Source of the DNA: an uncultured bacterium
GTDB lineage: Bacteria; Bacillota; Clostridia; Oscillospirales; Acutalibacteraceae
Reading direction: 5' to 3'
Assembly: GCA_905215055.1 (NCBI GenBank)
Contig: CAJMOH010000091.1
Location: 1 to 6,556, forward strand
DNA: 6,556 nucleotides
Positions 3,847 through 6,556 of the stretch are shown one piece after another. Within the stretch, counting starts at the first letter, position 1. Each line of letters begins with the position of its first letter. The notes beneath the pieces were generated by a model. It was not told the DNA's origin and searched no databases. It was given only the letters and a program-made list of their open reading frames with translations. The translations under genes were made by a program, and so were the position numbers.

Positions 3847-5259
3847 ATGAAAGCGTTTCTCGACGACAATTTTTTGTTGACCACTCCCACCGCCCAAAGG
3901 CTCTATGGCATGGCGGAGAAAATGCCTATTTTGGACTATCACTGTCACCTGGACCCCAAGGAGATCGCCCAGGACCGGCGCTTTGAAAACATCACCCAGG
4001 TGTGGCTGGGCGGCGACCACTACAAGTGGCGGCTGATGCGCGCCAACGGCGTGGACGAGGCCTTCATCACCGGGGACGCCCCGGACCGGGAGAAATTCCA
4101 GAAGTGGGCGGAGACTCTGGAGATGGCCATTGGAAACCCTCTGTACCATTGGAGCCATTTGGAGCTGCGCCGCTACTTTGGGTATCAGGGCATCCTGAAC
4201 GGGGACACCGCCCAGGAGGTGTGGGATCTGTGCAACGAAAAGCTTCAGCAGCCGGAGATGAGCGCCCGAAATTTGATTGCCAGCTCCGGCGTCACCCTGG
4301 TGTGTACCACCGACGACCCCGCCGATTCCCTGGAGTGGCACAAGCAGCTGGCGGAGGAAAAGGATTTCCCCATCCAGGTTCTTCCCGCCTGGCGGCCCGA
4401 CAGCGCCATGGGACTGGAGCGCCCGGAGTATGGGGACTATTTGCGGCGTCTGGGCCGGGCCGCGGGGATGGAGATCAAAACCTTCGCGGATCTGAAGGAG
4501 GCCCTCAAGCGGCGCATGGCCTTCTTTGACAAGATGGGCTGCCGTGCCAGCGACCACGCCTTGACTGTGGCGGTGTGCCAGCCCGCCTCTCAGGAGGAGC
4601 TGGAGCGAATCTTCCAAAAGCGCTTGGGGGGAGAGCCTGTCACCGGGGAGGAGCTGGCGGCCTTCCAGACCGGATTCCTGCGCTTTGTGGCGGCGGAGTA
4701 CAAGCGGATGGGCTGGGTGATGCAGCTCCACTACGGGTGCAGCCGGAACAACAATACGCGGATGTTTGAAAAGCTGGGCAGGGACACGGGTTACGATGCG
4801 GTGCTTCAAGGCGCGCCCTCCTTAAAGCTGGCGGAGTTTTTGAATCTGCTGGCCTCTCAGGACGCCCTGCCCCGAATGGTGCTTTACAGCCTGAACCCCA
4901 ACGACGACGAAGGACTCAACTCCGTCATCGGCTGTTTCCAGGACGGCGCCCCCCTGGGCCGGATTCAGCAGGGGTCCGCCTGGTGGTTTAACGACCACAA
5001 GGCCGGCATGGTCAAGCAGCTCACCGCCTTTGCCAACGGCGGCGTGCTGGGGAACTTTATCGGCATGCTCACCGATTCCCGCAGCTTCCTGTCCTATCCC
5101 CGCCATGAGTATTTCCGCCGCATCCTCTGCGAGCTTTTAGGCTCCTGGGTGGAAAACGGGGAGTATCCCGCGGACTGGAAAGCGCTGGAAAAGATTGTGA
5201 AGGGCATTTGCTACAATAACGCTGTGGAATTTTTCGGCTTTCCCTTGGAGAAGGCGTGA
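3847..5259 (+). CDS. uxaC: glucuronate isomerase (uronate isomerase)
   Basis: The 470-residue protein matches the usual length of UxaC (about 465-470 aa). It begins MKAFLDDNFLLTTPTAQRLY and has the metal-binding HxH motif in DYHCHLDPKEIAQ (H32, H34), characteristic of this amidohydrolase-superfamily branch. Other family segments are the WLGGDHYKWRLMRANGV block, the LVCTTDDPADSLEWH block, the MQLHYGCSRNNNTRMFEKLG block, and a C-terminal MLTDSRSFLSYPRHEYFRRILCELLG. It interconverts D-glucuronate with D-fructuronate and D-galacturonate with D-tagaturonate, the first cytoplasmic step in using pectin, glucuronides and host glycan uronates. AGGAGG (3832-3837) is nine bases before the ATG. It is the first gene behind a near-consensus promoter. 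No other uronate genes (uxaA, uxaB, uxuA, kdgK) are next to it; instead ispDF follows 32 bases downstream. The frame is intact, with no missing metal ligand that I can see. Confidence 0.96.
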   Translation: MKAFLDDNFLLTTPTAQRLYGMAEKMPILDYHCHLDPKEIAQDRRFENITQVWLGGDHYKWRLMRANGVDEAFITGDAPDREKFQKWAETLEMAIGNPLYHWSHLELRRYFGYQGILNGDTAQEVWDLCNEKLQQPEMSARNLIASSGVTLVCTTDDPADSLEWHKQLAEEKDFPIQVLPAWRPDSAMGLERPEYGDYLRRLGRAAGMEIKTFADLKEALKRRMAFFDKMGCRASDHALTVAVCQPASQEELERIFQKRLGGEPVTGEELAAFQTGFLRFVAAEYKRMGWVMQLHYGCSRNNNTRMFEKLGRDTGYDAVLQGAPSLKLAEFLNLLASQDALPRMVLYSLNPNDDEGLNSVIGCFQDGAPLGRIQQGSAWWFNDHKAGMVKQLTAFANGGVLGNFIGMLTDSRSFLSYPRHEYFRRILCELLGSWVENGEYPADWKALEKIVKGICYNNAVEFFGFPLEKA

Positions 5260-5273
5260 GCCGCTGGAAAATC

Positions 5274-5283
5274 GGGAAGGAGG
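5274..5283 (+). promoter_or_regulatory. ribosome binding site choosing the ispDF start
   Basis: GGGAAGGAGG sits eight bases before ATG 5292. The frame is open up to GTG 5256, which overlaps the uxaC stop, but that start has no ribosome site and would add 12 residues not seen before the IspD nucleotide-binding motif in the family. ATG 5292 is therefore preferred. Confidence 0.75.
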
Positions 5284-5291
5284 CGCAAGGG

Positions 5292-6452
5292 ATGGAAAGT
5301 CAATTTGGCGCGGTAATTGTGGCGGCGGGAAGCTCCAGCCGCATGGGAGGCAGCGTCTCCAAGGTGCTGGAGCCGTTGGGCGGCAAGCCGGTGCTGCTGT
5401 ATTCCTTCGAGACCTTGGCGGCCTCTCCCTGGGTGAAGGAGCTGTGCGTAGTCTGCCGGGAGGAGGATTTCCAGCAGGTGCAGGCTCTGCTGTCCGGGAA
5501 AACAGACAAGCCTGTGTGCGTGGTGCCCGGCGGCAGGGAGCGCCAGGAATCGGTGCTCAACGGCGTGACCGCTTTAGACCCGGAAACGGGATACCTGCTT
5601 ATTCACGATGGAGCCAGGCCCTTTGTCACCCTGGACATGATCGACGGGGTTTGCCGGGACGCGCTGGATTGCGGCGCCGCCACAGCCGCGGTACCCTCCA
5701 AGGACACCTGCAAGCTTTCAGACGGCCAGGGCTTTGTGGAGTCCACCCCGCCCCGGGAGCGGCTGATGGCGGTGCAAACACCCCAGGCCTTCGAGCGGGA
5801 AATGTACCTGTACGCCTTGCGAAAGGCCCAGTCCTCCGGGCTGTCCTACACCGATGATTGCCAGCTTATCGAGGCGGCGGGAGGCCGGGTGAAATTTTCC
5901 GCCGGGAGCTATATCAATATCAAGCTCACCACCCCAGAGGACCGTCTGGCGGCCCGGGCGTATTTAAAAAAGGAGGACAAGGCCATGCGGATTGGTTCCG
6001 GCTATGACGTGCATCGATTGGCAGAGGGCAGAAGGCTGATTTTGGGCGGTGTGGAAATCCCCTTTGAAAAGGGGCTGCTGGGCCATTCCGACGCGGACGT
6101 GCTGGCCCACGCCATTGCGGACGCCCTGCTGGGAGCTGCCGCGTTGGGGGACATTGGCAAGTTGTTCCCCGACAGCGATCCTCAGTACGAGGGCGCGGAC
6201 AGCCTGGTGCTGCTGGGACGCGTTTGTTCTCTTTTGCGGGAGAAGGGCTTTGCCATTGGCAACGTGGACGCCACGGTGATTGCCCAGCGTCCCAAGCTGG
6301 CGCCCTTTATTTCTTCCATGCGGGAAAAGCTTGCCAAGGCCTGCGGAATTCCCACGGCTCAGGTCAGCGTAAAGGCCACCACGGAGGAGGGCCTTGGCTT
6401 CACCGGCGCGGGAGAGGGCATTGCCGCCTCGGCGGTTTGCCTGTTGCATTAA
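5292..6452 (+). CDS. ispDF: bifunctional IspD/IspF (MEP cytidylyltransferase / MECDP synthase)
   Basis: The 386-residue protein joins two MEP-pathway enzymes. Residues 1-231 are IspD: the CTP-binding motif VAAGSSSRMG (R17, K24), the LIHDGARPFV block with D106, and MAVQTPQAFE followed by YTDDCQLIE and IKLTTPED. IspD makes CDP-methylerythritol from MEP and CTP. Residues 232-386 are IspF: GYDVHR (D239, H241) and GHSDADVLAHAIADALLGA (H273) supply the metal ligands, followed by GDIGKLFPDSD and GLGFTGAGEGIA. IspF cyclises CDP-ME 2-phosphate to MEcPP; IspE, which acts between them, is encoded elsewhere. Fused IspDF proteins are known in some bacteria. The IspF half starts at a methionine with its own strong ribosome site, so free IspF may also be made. 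In IspF numbering, residue 142 is Ala where many homologues have Arg. The gene follows uxaC by 32 bases with no convincing promoter between. Confidence 0.95.
   Translation: MESQFGAVIVAAGSSSRMGGSVSKVLEPLGGKPVLLYSFETLAASPWVKELCVVCREEDFQQVQALLSGKTDKPVCVVPGGRERQESVLNGVTALDPETGYLLIHDGARPFVTLDMIDGVCRDALDCGAATAAVPSKDTCKLSDGQGFVESTPPRERLMAVQTPQAFEREMYLYALRKAQSSGLSYTDDCQLIEAAGGRVKFSAGSYINIKLTTPEDRLAARAYLKKEDKAMRIGSGYDVHRLAEGRRLILGGVEIPFEKGLLGHSDADVLAHAIADALLGAAALGDIGKLFPDSDPQYEGADSLVLLGRVCSLLREKGFAIGNVDATVIAQRPKLAPFISSMREKLAKACGIPTAQVSVKATTEEGLGFTGAGEGIAASAVCLLH
5971..5976 (+). promoter_or_regulatory. internal Shine-Dalgarno for a stand-alone IspF
   Basis: AGGAGG, preceded by an A tract, lies exactly eight bases before the in-frame ATG 5985, the precise first codon of the IspF domain. 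It encodes part of the short interdomain linker (LKKEDKA). Translation from here would give a 155-residue protein, the normal size of monofunctional IspF. Confidence 0.55.
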
Positions 6453-6477
6453 GTCAAAACCTTCTCTCAGAGGAAAA

Positions 6478-6502
6478 GGGATGTCTCCAACAGAGACATC
6501 CC
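6478..6502 (+). other. perfect 10-bp hairpin after ispDF
   Basis: GGGATGTCTC (6478-6487) and GAGACATCCC (6493-6502) form a perfect 10-bp stem with a CAACA loop, 25 bases after the ispDF stop. It lacks a following T tract, so it probably acts with the next hairpin as a 3'-end structure. It may belong to a dispersed intergenic repeat family, which the window alone cannot show. Confidence 0.55.
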
Positions 6503-6513
6503 TCAGCCTGTCG

Positions 6514-6543
6514 AAAAAGGTCACCTTTTGGTGGCCTTTTTCT
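6514..6543 (+). terminator. Rho-independent terminator of the uxaC-ispDF operon
   Basis: AAAAAGGTCACC (6514-6525) pairs with GGTGGCCTTTTT (6530-6541) through one G-U pair, giving 12 bp with a TTTT loop and a T-rich tail. The mirrored A and T runs mean it could also terminate transcription arriving from the opposite strand. Confidence 0.85.
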
Positions 6544-6556
6544 CGTATTGAGAGAG

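Noticed and set aside
3745..4809. A 354-codon ORF antisense to uxaC
   Set aside because: It is a shadow of a high-GC gene on the other strand. uxaC is recognised along its full length, and the antisense product has no family features.
5964..6524. A 186-codon minus-strand ORF opposite the IspF half
   Set aside because: It is antisense to a conserved domain and also runs through the operon terminator, so it is not a plausible gene.
1..6556. CRISPR arrays, tRNA or rRNA genes, insertion sequences, attachment sites, phage genes
   Set aside because: No regularly spaced repeats, RNA gene signatures, transposase or integrase motifs, or target-site duplications were seen. All genes look like ordinary chromosomal genes of similar composition.

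Overview
The window is high-GC, gene-dense chromosomal DNA of a Gram-positive anaerobe. It has strong AAGGAGG-type ribosome binding sites, textbook sigma-A promoters and U-tract terminators. The gene set (DUF3793, DUF2325, a TM1266-like hydrogenase-regulator relative, a BRCT-tailed DnaQ-type exonuclease, a fused IspDF) fits a gut clostridium of the Oscillospiraceae/Ruminococcaceae type. That placement is inferred from gene content and composition; no rRNA or other marker is present.

Region 1 (1-716). A small ACT-like protein of the TM1266 family is encoded on the minus strand with its own promoter. A 400-base divergent control region follows. It holds the plus-strand promoter, two inverted repeats of the form GTTAG-N6-CTAAC, a short terminator-like hairpin between them, and a strong GC-rich leader hairpin.

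Region 2 (717-2679). DUF2325, DUF3793 and a short-chain flavodoxin form one tight operon. A separately promoted gene follows, encoding a membrane-anchored, Cys-rich protein with a heavy-metal-associated (HMA) domain; it has a third GTTAG-N6-CTAAC site exactly at its predicted transcription start. The repeat resembles DtxR/IdeR-type metalloregulator boxes. I infer that this is a metal-limitation (most likely iron) regulon in which flavodoxin replaces ferredoxin and the DUF proteins and HMA protein have unassigned metal-related roles. No regulator gene and no feoA/feoB lie in the window.

Region 3 (2687-3748). A terminator is followed by a DEDDh 3'-5' exonuclease with a C-terminal BRCT-like domain and its own promoter.

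Region 4 (3749-6556). A consensus promoter drives uxaC (glucuronate/uronate isomerase), followed 32 bases later by a bifunctional ispDF gene of the MEP isoprenoid pathway. The IspF half has its own perfect internal Shine-Dalgarno and ATG at the domain junction. The transcript ends in two tandem hairpins, the second a strong terminator. The window closes before another gene starts.
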